The notes beneath the pieces were generated by a model. The model ran no database searches and was not told the origin of the DNA. It worked only from the letters and a program-made list of their open reading frames with translations. This document shows, piece by piece, positions 37,801-47,800 of a stretch of 64,000 bases of DNA; the stretch's first letter is position 1, and each line of letters opens with the position of its first letter. The stretch comes from Galaxea fascicularis (Eukaryota > Cnidaria > Anthozoa > Scleractinia > Euphylliidae): positions 338,501 to 402,500 of the forward strand of contig OX419345.1 of NCBI GenBank assembly GCA_948470475.1, written 5' to 3'. Both the position numbers and the translations under genes were made by a program.

Positions 37801-37814
37801 CCTTCAGCCGCCAT
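19111..37814 (-). CDS. ANKFY1: ANKFY1 / Rabankyrin-5: BTB, ankyrin-repeat and FYVE protein
   Basis: Rab5 effector on early endosomes and macropinosomes. Exons in transcript order: 37802-37814, 36835-37030, 36170-36288, 33794-33929, 32966-33089, 31978-32127, 31419-31690, 30613-30744, 30249-30317, 29667-29818, 28928-29093, 27846-28243, 26965-27198, 26156-26405, 25449-25617, 24802-24938, 24329-24467, 23443-23643, 22916-23092, 22110-22257, 21841-21931, 21135-21259, 20285-20431, 19710-19800, 19111-19240. Their sum is 3966 nt, in frame from ATG (37812-37814, context AAGATGG) to TAG (19111-19113): 1321 residues, against about 1170 in human. Order: N-terminal coiled coil, BTB, BACK-like region, about 20 ankyrin repeats, C-terminal FYVE finger. 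The extra length is mostly one inserted segment (27846-28243). All junctions are GT-AG. Assignment is firm, with residue-level similarity through every exon. Confidence 0.96.
20623..20720. repeat. Short tandem duplication, taaccaccgaagtcac units
   Basis: Three imperfect copies of taaccaccgaagtcac(taaaatctg) in an ANKFY1 intron. Confidence 0.7.
20883..21115. repeat. Degenerate tandem array, units of about 45-55 bp
   Basis: About five diverged units based on aaacacgctgtaaaattctt followed by taaatccaatatatat. The last unit runs to 20 bp from exon 21135-21259, so the array adjoins the donor side of that exon. Confidence 0.75.
21553..21747. repeat. GGGCTCC minisatellite
   Basis: A run of AGGGCTCC / AGGGCTTT / GGGGCTCC units with short AT spacers, followed by a C-rich run near 21750. 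It is intronic in ANKFY1. Confidence 0.85.
21942..22045. repeat. Tandem duplication of about 51 bp
   Basis: Two copies of a segment that includes cataacatcttacacatta and gatcaacaaccacataaa, in an ANKFY1 intron. Near identity points to a recent event. Confidence 0.88.
22359..22648. mobile_element. Dispersed repeat with internal foldback, copy 1
   Basis: About 290 bp. A foldback core (22491-22635) has arms starting cttactaacc and ending ggttagtaag, with an inner pair ccgtaagttacgga / tccgtaacttacagt. The flank (ctctcagttagt ... gctgtgatttgtcaatt ... aaatttgaaagttttcttt) matches the copy at 40059-40350 in reverse orientation. No ORF. It lies in an ANKFY1 intron. Confidence 0.85.
23742..24052. 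mobile_element. Two adjacent copies of a cacgtgac-terminal foldback element
   Basis: Copy A (23742-23877) and copy B (23881-24052) each begin like cgttttcactcacgtgac and end with gtgacgtcatgtgaaaacg, inverted termini of about 20 bp. Copy B has an inner duplication of ggtacaccaa.gtggccgc. Both are in the ANKFY1 intron between exons 24329 and 23443. They contain CACGTGAC and TGACGTCA, which are also bHLH-ZIP and CREB-type site cores. Confidence 0.85.
25191..25296. mobile_element. Short foldback element
   Basis: Imperfect inverted termini ttagcccgcaagcaatctc and gagaggttgctttcaggcta, about 105 bp in total, in an ANKFY1 intron. Confidence 0.5.
25681..25741. repeat. (AAT)n microsatellite
   Basis: Poly-A followed by AAT trinucleotide repeats with a few interruptions, in an ANKFY1 intron. 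It produces a Tyr/Ile-rich shadow frame on the minus strand that is not a protein. Confidence 0.9.
27241..27636. mobile_element. MITE with ggttttcact termini, 396 bp
   Basis: Starts aaggctggttttcactggcg and ends cgctagtgaaaaccaccctt. The interior repeats cgactccg / gcggagtc and agtgaaaa in both directions. No ORF and no clear target-site duplication. It lies in the intron just downstream of the NPF exon of ANKFY1. Confidence 0.8.
27846..28243 (-). other. ANKFY1: ANKFY1 exon with a charged helix and three NPF motifs
   Basis: This 398-nt exon begins in an ankyrin repeat (ANPNAQT), then leaves the family pattern: about 75 residues rich in Ala, Lys, Glu and Arg (likely a helix), a Pro/Thr linker, and a tail with three NPF motifs each followed by acidic residues (SNPFDDD, SNPFLDD, GNPFEEN; coded within about 27865-27965). 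NPF followed by acidic residues is the classic ligand of EHD-protein EH domains. In vertebrate ANKFY1 one NPFED motif binds EHD1, but it sits earlier, between other repeats; the coral equivalent (29667-29818) has no NPF. The ankyrin pattern resumes in exon 26965-27198. Confidence 0.85.
28336..28425. repeat. Two-copy 45-bp tandem repeat
   Basis: Two copies of a segment containing actagaataagggaggggtg and gagggaaggataag, just upstream (in transcript sense) of the NPF exon. Confidence 0.85.
31907..31939. repeat. Short palindrome
   Basis: Arms tacattgtac and gtacaatgta around a 13-bp loop, about 40 bp from the donor of ANKFY1 exon 31978-32127. Confidence 0.6.
33196..33601. mobile_element. piggyBac-type MITE with TTAA target sites
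   Basis: TTAA (33196-33199) is followed by aggggcactgtcac; the other end reads gtgacagtgttcct followed by TTAA (33598-33601). The 14-bp ends are inverted with one mismatch, about 398 bp apart. No ORF. It lies in an ANKFY1 intron. Confidence 0.82.
33686..33723. repeat. (CATAG)n microsatellite
   Basis: Pentanucleotide CATAG repeats drifting into CATAA, preceded by related atgctaatgttatgcc motifs. Confidence 0.85.
35479..35871. mobile_element. Tc1/mariner-like MITE (gagttctaaagt family), copy 1
   Basis: Ends gagttctaaagtg and cactttagaactc are inverted. TA precedes the left end; the right flank is TG, probably a mutated TA. The 393-bp interior matches the copy at 43801-44168 along its length (for example aaattatgggatt and tcttatatctctacc). 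It is in the ANKFY1 intron between exons 36170 and 33794. Confidence 0.85.
37382..37485. mobile_element. Short foldback element
   Basis: Imperfect arms agccccttacattaattac / ctgatgtaatgggct. The inner segment acatgcatcactgtcatacc recurs at about 60963-60984, so it is a dispersed family. Confidence 0.6.
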
Positions 37815-39087
37815 CTTGGATCTTGTTCAGCTCTCGTCCCACGCTCCGCTCCTACCACAGAGGATATTGGTTGTTTATAGTTTTCCGGAGTAGAAGACCC
37901 CGTTAAAAAGGAGTGAGGTAGATTTGTTCTTGGACAGAGAGACAGTTGGAGGCAGTGGTTGCTGTATTTTGCAATATAAAATAGACTTAAAAATTTTCAT
38001 TTTCTTTAGCTTTTAATATTATCACCAAATTGGGAATGCCAGTATTAGAAATATTACTTAAGTTAACATCTTAAGCCAAAAGTCACTTAAGATCCCAGAT
38101 GTCTGCTGCAAACCTTCTCCCCTTTTTTCAGTTGTATTTGCACAGAAATTGGTTTAAGCTACAATAAGAAAAAAAAAAGATCACCTCATGATGACAATTT
38201 CACTGGAATCTAGGAGTGAATGAAATCCTATTCGTCATCCTCATATATCATCAAGCCATAGGGCAGATAAGGCTTTGACTTTCTCCCTCGGGTATTGACA
38301 ACTTATTACTCTTCCTGAAACTATTTTCCTTTTTCTTAATTTTGGTCAATAATACTGAGATTATAGGTGACTTATGTTGAAATTCATTCATGGCAAAGTC
38401 CAGTATTATTAATTATTTAATAATTAAAGAGTTAAACTGTCATCAGGTGATCACTTTTTTTAGCTCAGCAGCGCATGAAAGGAGATAATAGGTAATATTA
38501 TTTCAATAGATTTCTGGATTATTTACAAGTGGTACCTGAAAGTAACTACGTAAAGCAATCAAATTCACAATAGTCTTATTTACAACAAGATAACAAGTGA
38601 TTATTTGTCCTATTGTTTTCTAGTGATACATCAAAGTGGCCAAGGCAGCTAACTACTGTACACTATTTCTGACTATTTGAGATGAAATTTGTTGTTATCT
38701 AATTACTGGCCTGATAAATTAATTAAATTAAATTTATTGTGAGGACAACATCGAAACGATTTTGCTCACAAATTTATTTTAACTTTCTCATAGGAGTCTT
38801 AGAGCAAAATCAATTTCAATTTCATTGTCTTGAGATTCATTTAAGACCAAGGTCATGCACCAAACAAATACATTTTATCTTGATTTCACCAAATTGGTAT
38901 GTAATTCTGCTAAAAGAAGCAGCTAGAATATCTTACTTTTTCCTTAATTAATGTCGCAGTTTCCTCGAGTATTTAGTATATATATATTGAATGCAGACTA
39001 CGGTAACAAAACACAAAAGACAGTGTTTGGCGTAAAGGGGGAACACCGCTCCACGATCGGCGTGACAGACGACTTCCGTAGCGTGAC

Positions 39088-39337
39088 TAAAAGCCTAAAC
39101 TTATCTCCCCGACGCATAAGAGGAACCGCGCTGGATCGGACAAGTTGTAGGCCGGTAAAAGCCAAATTAACGATATAAAAGCCTAACTCTCCACGGCACT
39201 ACGAGCTGAACCTCCGGCCAGCATCGTGCTATAGTGGAAAGAGTGTAGGCAGTTAAAACTAGCTCAAGCCTTCTTATCTCCCCAGCACTGCGAGCCGACT
39301 CCGCCGGCACGTGCTGGATCGGACAAAACAAAGGCAG
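39088..39337. repeat. Three degenerate units of about 70-100 bp
   Basis: Units share taaaagcc(t), ctccccgacg/ctccccagcactgcgag, gtgctggatcggacaa and aggcag-like ends. They differ in length and are diverged. They form the core of a GC-rich island upstream of ANKFY1. Confidence 0.6.
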
Positions 39338-39723
39338 ATAGAGAGCGAAACATAGCATAGCATGAAAAACAACAAAGCTTGGGGAAGTCGCTGCGAGACT
39401 TAACCGAACCGTGTGCCGAGAGGTGGACCCAAGTTTATTGAAAATGACAACAACGCCACCTCCAAAGGGAGGGAAGGGTGGGAATCAATTTTGAACGGTA
39501 AAGGAGCTCCTTACAGTACACTAAAGAGCTTAGAGAATGATACTTTGGACTTTGCTAGAGCTTTTATACTTAGACAGGTGTCTACAACTAAACCAATGGT
39601 AATTTACGTACCATCGGATACAAGTAACTTGTGCAATGCTCAACGCGACATGAATGGGACTATTTGTTCCTTATAGCCATACAGAACGAAAGATATAAAT
39701 GTGGCAGACAACATTGCCACATG

Positions 39724-39773
39724 AATAGAGGATCTCTGTTGTATTTGTAATAGAGGATCTCTGTTGTATTTGT
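39724..39773. repeat. Two-copy 25-bp tandem repeat
   Basis: Two exact copies of a unit containing tagaggatctctgttgtatt in the spacer. Confidence 0.88.
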
Positions 39774-40058
39774 TAGGGTACTGAGGTCCATTCATGTCTC
39801 ATTTGCATTACGTGGCGTTTACAAATATAACGTGACAGATAGCGAGTCACGCTCCATTAACTGCGTTTTACAACGATGTTGTAAAGCTTTAATTAATATA
39901 TGGACTCATCTTTGCATCTTTGTTAAATCCTACCCGATTTAATTTTCCCACAAATTATTTCCTCTCCAAAAAAAAGTTTCCATATTTACCGGTACAATAA
40001 AATAGCATATGGCAGTTGGTTGAAAATTGTCTGTAACCAATGAATTTTTATGCCATAT

Positions 40059-40350
40059 ATACCTCTTACTAACCAAGTTCAAGGTCTGTACTGTACTGTA
40101 TTCCTGTTGTTATTCCAGGTTTTTCCTGTTCACTCATGGCCGAAGCATGCAGGCCATAAATCGATGAGAAAAAATGAGAACCCGTAACTTACACTACAGA
40201 CCAAGAAAACAGGGTAAGTAAGATATTTATTATATCTCAGAGGTTAACCGGGCGCGCAGGAAAGGAAACTTTCAAATTTAGCAGACTGTGTTATAGAATA
40301 CAGCCTGTCAAATTGACCAATCACAGTGCACATATATTAACTGAGAGATA
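40059..40350. mobile_element. Dispersed repeat with internal foldback, copy 2
   Basis: Reverse-orientation relative of 22359-22648: cctcttactaacc at the left, then gtaacttacactacag, aaggaaactttcaaattt and ttgaccaatcacagtg. The foldback core is about 40065-40222. It starts within 60 bp of the PHETA stop codon, so it may be transcribed in the PHETA 3' UTR. Confidence 0.82.
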
Positions 40351-40407
40351 TAACAAAAACAATTATTATACATGTCACTATCTACAGACTCTTAACAGTT
40401 TCTCAGT

Positions 40408-41595
40408 CTACAAAGGTTTTAATGCAGCTTGCTTCCCAAATTCCTTGCATTTCACCCAAATTGATGCACTGTAAAGTTCATGAAGATATCTGAAGACACT
40501 GTTGTGCTCTAAGTGATAGCCAGTGATATCTTGGTCAGATGAGGGTCTTGGTATACGTAGGGTCTTAGATTTCCCTCTATCAAATCTCAGACCTTCTGCA
40601 TTTTCATAAACCGTTCGTATGTTATTTCTCCTTCGCTCAGATTTTGGCCTCAAGTTGCGTGGCAGAGGATCATGCTTCACTGGGGACATCAAATCACTGT
40701 CATCCCTACTTCGGGGTGGTATGTTTCCACTCAATCTGTTGAACAAGTCCTCTGCATGCATGTCCTCTAACCGCCCAATGTCAGAATAACTAAGAGGCAT
40801 TATGTCTGTACTGTGTTGAGAAAAGGCATAAAAGCCTTCATTTAATGAGAATTCAGATTGAATCGGAATCTGATCATCATCACTATCATCATCAAGGCTG
40901 ACCAAATTACCAACCACTGGTTCTGTTTTCAAAACAGTCATGTCACTATTGGCATTCATTTCAGTTGCAGCAAAATCTTCCCCAGAAGGTTGCAGAAAAA
41001 AACTATCCAGGCTGTCACCATTACCAGTCCTAAACTCTTGGGCAACTTTTGGTACAGGCCTTTCAATTACAGATGCTTTAGCATCTGACTTGTCAACTAT
41101 ATTACCGTTACCGATATAATCTGAAGCACTGGAAAGGCTATCAATGGAGTTTGGATTCACGTTCGAACTGTTAGCACTGGAGGACAGCTCATTTTCTTCG
41201 GATGTAAGCTTTTGTAACGTGCTTTCAAAAGACTCCACCATCATCCTCAAACATTCGTAATTCGAATGTGTGATCGACCTCATCCATGATTCCATTTCCT
41301 TTGCCGAATCAGCTCCAAGAATGTATGTTCTGGAGCCGTCGCCACCAAATGTTATCTGAAACGCATAGGGTTCCCCGCTCTCCGCTAATTCCACATGGCA
41401 ATTATCCAACACAATCACGCCGATGGGTTCTTTATCAGATCGTTTTTCGAAGTAATACAAAAGATTCCCTTTCAGAATAAACCATCGCCGTTGATATCCT
41501 CTGTTTACTTCGCCCTTCTTGTTCAGATAACCCTCTTTATCGGTCGGTGCAGAGGAAGTGCAATATTCAGAAACGCATTTCTCGTTTAGCCTCAT
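40408..41595 (-). CDS. PHETA1: Sesquipedalian / PHETA (PH-domain endosomal adaptor, OCRL-binding)
   Basis: Single-exon gene of 395 codons. In vertebrates PHETA1/2 (Ses1/2, IPIP27) bind the inositol 5-phosphatase OCRL and support receptor recycling from endosomes to the trans-Golgi network and plasma membrane. The N-terminus MRLNEKCVSEYCTSSAPTDK resembles the vertebrate start (MKLNER). A PH domain spans about residues 17-115 (GYLNKKGEVNRGYQRRWFIL, YYFEKRSDKEPIGVIVLD, and the closing helix MESWMRSITHSNYECLR). A long acidic/Ser-rich low-complexity stretch follows (about 130-330). Near the C-terminus VFRYLHELYSASI is a phenylalanine-and-histidine (F&H) motif like the one that binds the OCRL RhoGAP-like domain. 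The protein is about 145 residues longer than the human ones, mostly in the linker. One gene where vertebrates have two, so the symbol is by family. Confidence 0.88.
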   Translation of the reverse strand: MRLNEKCVSEYCTSSAPTDKEGYLNKKGEVNRGYQRRWFILKGNLLYYFEKRSDKEPIGVIVLDNCHVELAESGEPYAFQITFGGDGSRTYILGADSAKEMESWMRSITHSNYECLRMMVESFESTLQKLTSEENELSSSANSSNVNPNSIDSLSSASDYIGNGNIVDKSDAKASVIERPVPKVAQEFRTGNGDSLDSFFLQPSGEDFAATEMNANSDMTVLKTEPVVGNLVSLDDDSDDDQIPIQSEFSLNEGFYAFSQHSTDIMPLSYSDIGRLEDMHAEDLFNRLSGNIPPRSRDDSDLMSPVKHDPLPRNLRPKSERRRNNIRTVYENAEGLRFDRGKSKTLRIPRPSSDQDITGYHLEHNSVFRYLHELYSASIWVKCKEFGKQAALKPL

Positions 41596-41867
41596 GGCAA
41601 TTCGATTGATTTTTGTATTAGACCGAAAATAACTATTTAAAAGATGCTATGAAGTAAAAAAGAAAAACATATCAATTTTAAATATGCAAATAAAAACCCT
41701 TTAGAAGTCGATTTGTTTCAGCAAAACAGTCACGTCCAGACGCCATTTTGAGAATAGTCACGTGATCTTTAAAGCACCAGTCTAAGAGAGGAGCTGGGTT
41801 CTAAAGAGAATCTTGCGACTCTCGTTTCATGCCTCACTCTCGTGACCCTCACCCAAAAACGAAAAAG
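41596..41867. promoter_or_regulatory. Bidirectional promoter between PHETA and PLBD2
   Basis: About 270 bp separate two divergent start codons (41595 on minus, 41868 on plus). It contains agtcacgtgatct (a CACGTG core, about 41757-41769) and cagacgccattttga, a possible YY1-type CCATNTT motif. No TATA box is placed sensibly for either gene. CACGTG is the core of E-box/CLEAR sites used by TFEB-type factors for lysosomal genes; the match is to the core only. Confidence 0.5.
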
Positions 41868-44800
41868 ATGGGGAACGTGAGACATCATTGCAAAATTTCC
41901 GTCTTATTGCTGGCAGTTTTTATCTCCTTAAGCGAGGGAGGTGAAATCGAAAAACGTGCCTCGGTAGTGCTGGATTCTGATGGCCAGACTTTACTTGTTA
42001 AACCAGGATATAACTCTTCAGTAGCCATGGTGGCTTGGGGCATATTTCGTGACGAGATACATTCCTCTGGGTGAGTTGTGAGACGTACATTTTAGCTAAA
42101 AGTCTGTTTAATAAAAATTATGACACCCTGGTCAAAATCCCTAAAAAAGAATCAGCAACAGAATTTCTTAAAGTAAGCTTATATGGTGCCCACGGTCTCA
42201 ACAGGTCTTTCACCATGACGGAAGGAAGGCTTCCTCTCGAGTTGGCGCTAAACTGAAACTGAAGTTACGCTTACTAATTAGCATAAGGGAAATACCAAAT
42301 AAGTGTTCAGGAAAAAGACTTATAGTATCCTCTTAAATATTCTAAGTAATGAAGACTACCACATGTATATTGGGCATGACATTGAGGTGATATTATTTAA
42401 TGATTCAGAAGGAATCGGGCCTTTATTTTTACATTGAGGTGGCATTAGAGAGAAAGAGTTAATGAAGAAATGCTCATCATCATGTCTATATTTTAATGTT
42501 TTTTATCTTCTTGTTATTTTTGCCTGCTCTTTTCCGTTTTACTTTTTTAGTTTCTATTGATTCTTAATTTTCTAAAACATAAAGATCAATGTTCAGATGA
42601 CAAAGTCCAGAAGGATATCCATTCACTGCAGGATCAAAGATCACCTTCAAAATGCAACCCGTGTTTGTAAGCAAGAAGTTTAATTGCAAATTCTGGGCAT
42701 CAAAGAAATACAGCTCCCAATAAATTGTGAATACATGTAGTGCCACCTCCATTACTAATGCAATGAGAAGCAGCTGTATTGGCAGCCTAGGTTATTATTA
42801 GTGTTACAATTACTTAATTTTTTTTATAGGTGGTCATTTCTTGAAGTGTATGCAAATGAATCATTTCCTGATGGTTCTCAAGCCAAGGCAGCAGGAATGG
42901 TGGAAGGATTCCTCACCGGGGAGTTAATGTACAAAGCTTATGAAAACACAAAGGCTGGCTATTGTGACTCTGATCCAGACTACTGTCTGAAGTTGGGCAG
43001 GTTCCTTGGTGAAAACCTGAAATGGATTTCAGCTCAAATTGCAAACGACCCTGGTAATAAATATTGGTACCAGGTTGGTACAAACTTGTGATAATCATCA
43101 TCATTATTTTCATCGTTATGCTCATCGCTGTTGTTTGTAATTTGCTGTTGTAATTGTTAATTGTTGCTATTGTTGTTATTAGGCACATACACAGAACTTC
43201 TTCCAAGAATGTCTGTATTGGAGAGATGCAACTGTTTTCTTCTATTTTTCTGTTTTCATTAGGTGAAGCTGATTCTTGAGCAGTTTGAAGGCATTAAAAT
43301 GGGTTATAGGACCAACCAAAGTCTACCTGATATCCTAGATTTTGGATTCCTGTAAGAGAACATGACTTTTTGACTTTATTTCATTACCACCACACCCACT
43401 AATATTCAGAACCATCTGACAATTTTGAGTACAAAATGAAGAAAGCAAGGCTTAAAATGATTAAAAGTTACAATATTTCGGCTCTATGGCAGAGTCATTA
43501 AGTCATATTGCTAAACGTTCTCTGTAAGGCAAGCTTCTTGGGTGTTATCACATGGCGAGAGTGTAATCAGAGAAACAGGTTTCATTCTCTAGATCAGGCT
43601 TTAAGTCCTTCATTAATTGTAGGTTTGAAATTCTTGATGTAGAAGGCTTCTTCATTTTCTTCTTTCATTTTTTCTTCTTCATTCTTCACCTGCCTTCTTC
43701 ATTTTGTACACCCACTAATATTTCTCATCCTGAGAGAACAATCATGAATGGTCTGGTTTCTTAACTTGCCAACCCCACTCCAGACCTTAAATATATAATA
43801 GAGTTCTAAAGTGCGAACATCACAAAAAATTAAATTTGTGAAATTATGGGATTTGGCAACATTTTCGAATTCCAAAAATTAGCTCTTAACTGTAATTCCC
43901 AGCCGAAATATAAAGGATTAAAATTTGATACTGCTCCATACAAATCTCTCTTAATTTTGAGTCAGTTCTAAACTGAAGGAACTGAATCAAATTTTGAGAG
44001 GTTTGTATGGGATACCATCAAACTTTGATCCCTTATATCTCTACCAGGAATTGCAATTCAGAGTTAATTTTAGGAATGAGGGATTCTTTTAAGATGCTCT
44101 ATACAAATATGGCATTATATCCCATAATCTCAAAAACAAAATATTTTTGTGACGTCACTTTAGAACTCTATTGTCACTTTCTTTCTTGAAAGCCTGATGG
44201 AAACTGATGGTGACCTGTATGACCTGGAGCGGGCATTGAAAAAGAAGGATATCCATCATGCAACTGGGTCAGGCTCCTGCTCAGCCCTGATTAAGCTGTT
44301 GCCAGGCAACAAAGACTTATACATCTCTCATGTTACATGGACTACATATTCAGAAATGCTGAGGGTGTTCAAGCTTGTAGATGTCCCTTTTACTGTTAAT
44401 GGAATTAAAGGTATGTAGCCCTTGGGTGAATGCTCAATTCACTTCCTTGTTAGGATATTTTTTTAGTGGATGGATTTGTGTTATTCCGGAAAATATGAGA
44501 GGTTCTTTCTATCCCCAAAGAAATTCCAATCTCTTGCTCTTGAGATGCCCCTCTTTCCTTGGAACTTACAATGATCTTGCTTGGGGAAGGCTGGGATATT
44601 TTGTGGAACCACATTATGTACTTTTTCCATGCATTCTGTATTTAGAATCAGTACCTCAATTGGCCCATAGAGAATATTCATTCCATAAAGTGAGTATTGC
44701 AATTCATTGATATAACAGCTTTACTGAAGTGTCAATGTATTTAGTATTTACTTCTAATATAGTGATATTTTGTAGGAGATATAATTCCTGGAAGAAAGCA

Positions 44801-47800
44801 GAGTTTCTCGTCCTACCCTGGTAGCATGACAAGTGGTGATGACTTCTACATGTTAAGTAGTGGAATGGTAAGGAACAAATTAGACAAGAGGTAATTTTAC
44901 TGTGCCAATCCAAAAACTGTGAACACTTTGATTTGATTTTGCCATTTTCCCATTGTGCAGCAACCAATTAGAAGAGAGTCATGAAACTACAAACTAATTA
45001 CTATTACTGTTTGTGGTTTAGTTTTCTCATGTGTGATTGGCTTTTACTTGATACACAGTAACATTCCATAAGTATTTCTGGTGTTCATGGTTTTTGGATT
45101 TGCACAGTAAGGGATGTCAGGTTTCTTAGCAAACATTCACGTTTCACAAACAGGTATCCCAGGAAACCACAATTGACAATGGAAACCCAGACCTTTTGAA
45201 ATACATCACAGAAACAGGGATTGTACTCGAATGGATGCGTGTCATCATTGCCAACCGCTTGGCAAGCAATACAGAAGAATGGGTGTATTTGTTCTCAAAG
45301 TTCAACAGTGGAACGTAAGTTGTTCTGTAACATACTGAGCCAGTGTTCCACCTTAGTGGTAGTCCACTAGCCCAGCCGGACTAACTAGAAAGTTGGTTTG
45401 GGCCAGTAAAATTGAAGAACCACGTTCCAGCCAATGGGTTACTTGTAATAGAAGAGGTTTTGGAGATAGTATTGATAAAGAGAAATTCAACCAGTTTTGA
45501 GTTAAGTCGATCCCCAACAACTAAATGAAAAAATTATATGATACAAGCTTGGTAATTACAATATTGGTCTTAAGAGGCAATCGATGCTTGATCACCCAAT
45601 GCCACCATTTGGCTGGTGCATTTTAGGCTCCATCAGTGAAGGTCAAGCAATGCTGAGCAAACAAGTGTTCACTAAATATTGTTCATTTAGCTCATATTCA
45701 TTTGCTTTACACTAAATTATCTCCTCATTATGGTTGTATACTTCTTTTGTATGCTGGAAACAAACCAATCTGTGGAACAGCTACAATAACCAGGTTAGTA
45801 GGCCACTTGCTTTGTTTTAAATTGACTTTATCATCATTATTTTATGTTGCTTGCGATCTCGAACAAAAGTTAAACCTGTTCACAAAAACCTTTTTTTGTT
45901 TCTCAAAGGTTCTAAACCTGAAATTATACCCTAACACTCGCAATCTGGCATTTTCCCCGTTAGCCTCCCACGCATTCGTTTTGAGGGGAGTTGTACATCG
46001 TCGTACATGAGGTGAAATACGACTCCCCTAAAAGTGACTGCATGGGAGGCTATTTCCACATTGCCCTTTGGTTGAGTCGTTTGTCAACTCTGATTTTTAT
46101 AGTGGATGGTTCTTGATTACAAACTGTTCACACCTGGTGAAGCCATCAAACCTGGGACGTTGGCGATCTTGGAGCAACTGCCAGGGATCATAGAATCAGC
46201 TGATATGTCTGTTTTCTTACAAGAGAATACTTACTGGGCCAGCTACAATATACCGTAAGTAAAACTGTGTACAACTTAAGGCCAAACTTTACCACAGTAA
46301 TTGTTACGAAACTTGATTTCTCAAAAGTGGAAGAAGCAAATTTGACCAAATTTTGCGCGAATTGAATTCCGAGTTGAATTTCATAAGCATTTTCCAAATT
46401 TATGATTACCCAACAGTAGCCTGAAACATTGATGCTACCCATAGCTTTTAAACGCAGGTCAAAAGTTGTGATGTACACAGTGTGTTGTATTGCTTTACAT
46501 CCCACATTTCCACCCTGAGTGTCTTGAGGCCCTTAGCTTTGCGGGACCGCAACTCACCCCTCTACTGCACAGATATACGCTGACAGATGGGCCAATATGT
46601 CTGATACAGCAACTGTATCGGCTTTTTTTATTGGGTTCCCATCTCTTTCTTATGATGAAAACAAGGCTTTATTTTTGCTTGTTCAGACGTTTATCTTAGA
46701 CTCTAACCGATTTCATGCAACGGAATAAGTGTACATTTGTGTTACCAGTCAGCATCTTGCTTCTTTGTGATTTGTACGCTCTTTTTACTGTCTTACTCTT
46801 GTAATAAAATGCATATATATTCGAAGTAAGCCCCCTCGGTGAGTCGTTGTAACTCTTGGGGCAAACTTCGTGTTTAAATATTGTTTAAATAAAAAAAAAA
46901 CTCTTAAAATTTTTATGCGCCATTAACACAGCTATTCAAGGGAATACGAGATGGTTTTCATAATTGCATGTTGTAAAAGGCGAGGGAAGTTATGATCAAA
47001 ATGAAATGCTACGAGATCATAATTATAACGCAATTCTAGAATCTGATTTTCCATGTGTTATTAGCGTACATACGAACTGAAAAATGGTATTTTTTAGTTT
47101 CTTTGACTCGTGACGTCATTCGTGCTTCTATACTTTAATTGGAAACTCTAGGTTCTCTAGGTTTACACCGTCTAATGTACAAAATAGTAATAAGAGTGAG
47201 TGAGGTAATGATACTTGTGATGAAACAAATTGGACTCCTGCTACCGGGTCTTGATTTTGTCAGTCACTCGCAGGACGGGCTCGCAGGACCGAACTAGACT
47301 GCACTTATTGTTGCCCATGACAAAAAAGAGGGTCCCCTATACTTTTTTCGTGAAACGTGATTGGGACTATTTTTTTCTCGTGAAACGTGATTTAGGTAAT
47401 TTGTTCATTCGTGATTGCCGATATTGATTTTATCGTGAACATGAACGAATTTTGGGAATTATCCGTGACGCGTGAACAGTCTCAATATTTTTACGTGAAT
47501 GCATTTTCCAAAGTGGTATAGGGGGGGGGGGGGGACCCTCAAAAAAGACCGAGATTAAAATGATGTGTTTGGCCTCTGCACCAAGGATGTGTTGCATGAG
47601 CTTTGGCAAACAGAGCCGGGCGGAAGAGGGCGTAAAAGCAGAAGGTTTTAATGCAGATTGAGGACAAAGGACCATTTCATAATCACGTAAACTGTTGTTT
47701 GGGTCAATTAAAAGTTTCTTTTTAGCATATCTAAAAAAATGTGTCATGGTCCTTTCCTCGGTGTTATTAAATCTGTTACTTCCTTCTTGTTGTATTTTTA

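Larger units (their letters stand above)
32966..37814 (-). other. ANKFY1: ANKFY1 N-terminal exons: coiled coil, BTB, BACK-like helices
   Basis: The 13-nt first coding exon gives MAAE. Exon 36835-37030 gives a coiled coil (VAKLERHLSLLRQEYVKLQ). Exons 36170-36288 and 33794-33929 form the BTB fold (DITVSFADQKIKAHKFVLAA, then VGLTLMKWVYTDQAEI). Exon 32966-33089 gives CIKFYQTAEDIGAKDLQKYC and ends at HW, as in vertebrate ANKFY1. Intron 1 is about 0.8 kb. Confidence 0.93.
37815..40407. other. Spacer between ANKFY1 and PHETA
   Basis: Holds the ANKFY1 promoter and 5' UTR and the PHETA 3' UTR. Repeats are listed separately (39088-39337, 39724-39773, 40059-40350). A GC-richer block at about 39000-39700 stands out from its AT-rich surroundings. 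I support no gene here. Confidence 0.45.

Noticed and set aside
44381..44710. 109-codon + strand frame overlapping the PLBD2 exon 4 donor
   Set aside because: It runs out of exon 4 into intron sequence in a different frame; the donor at 44411 and the next exon at 44776 explain the family protein.
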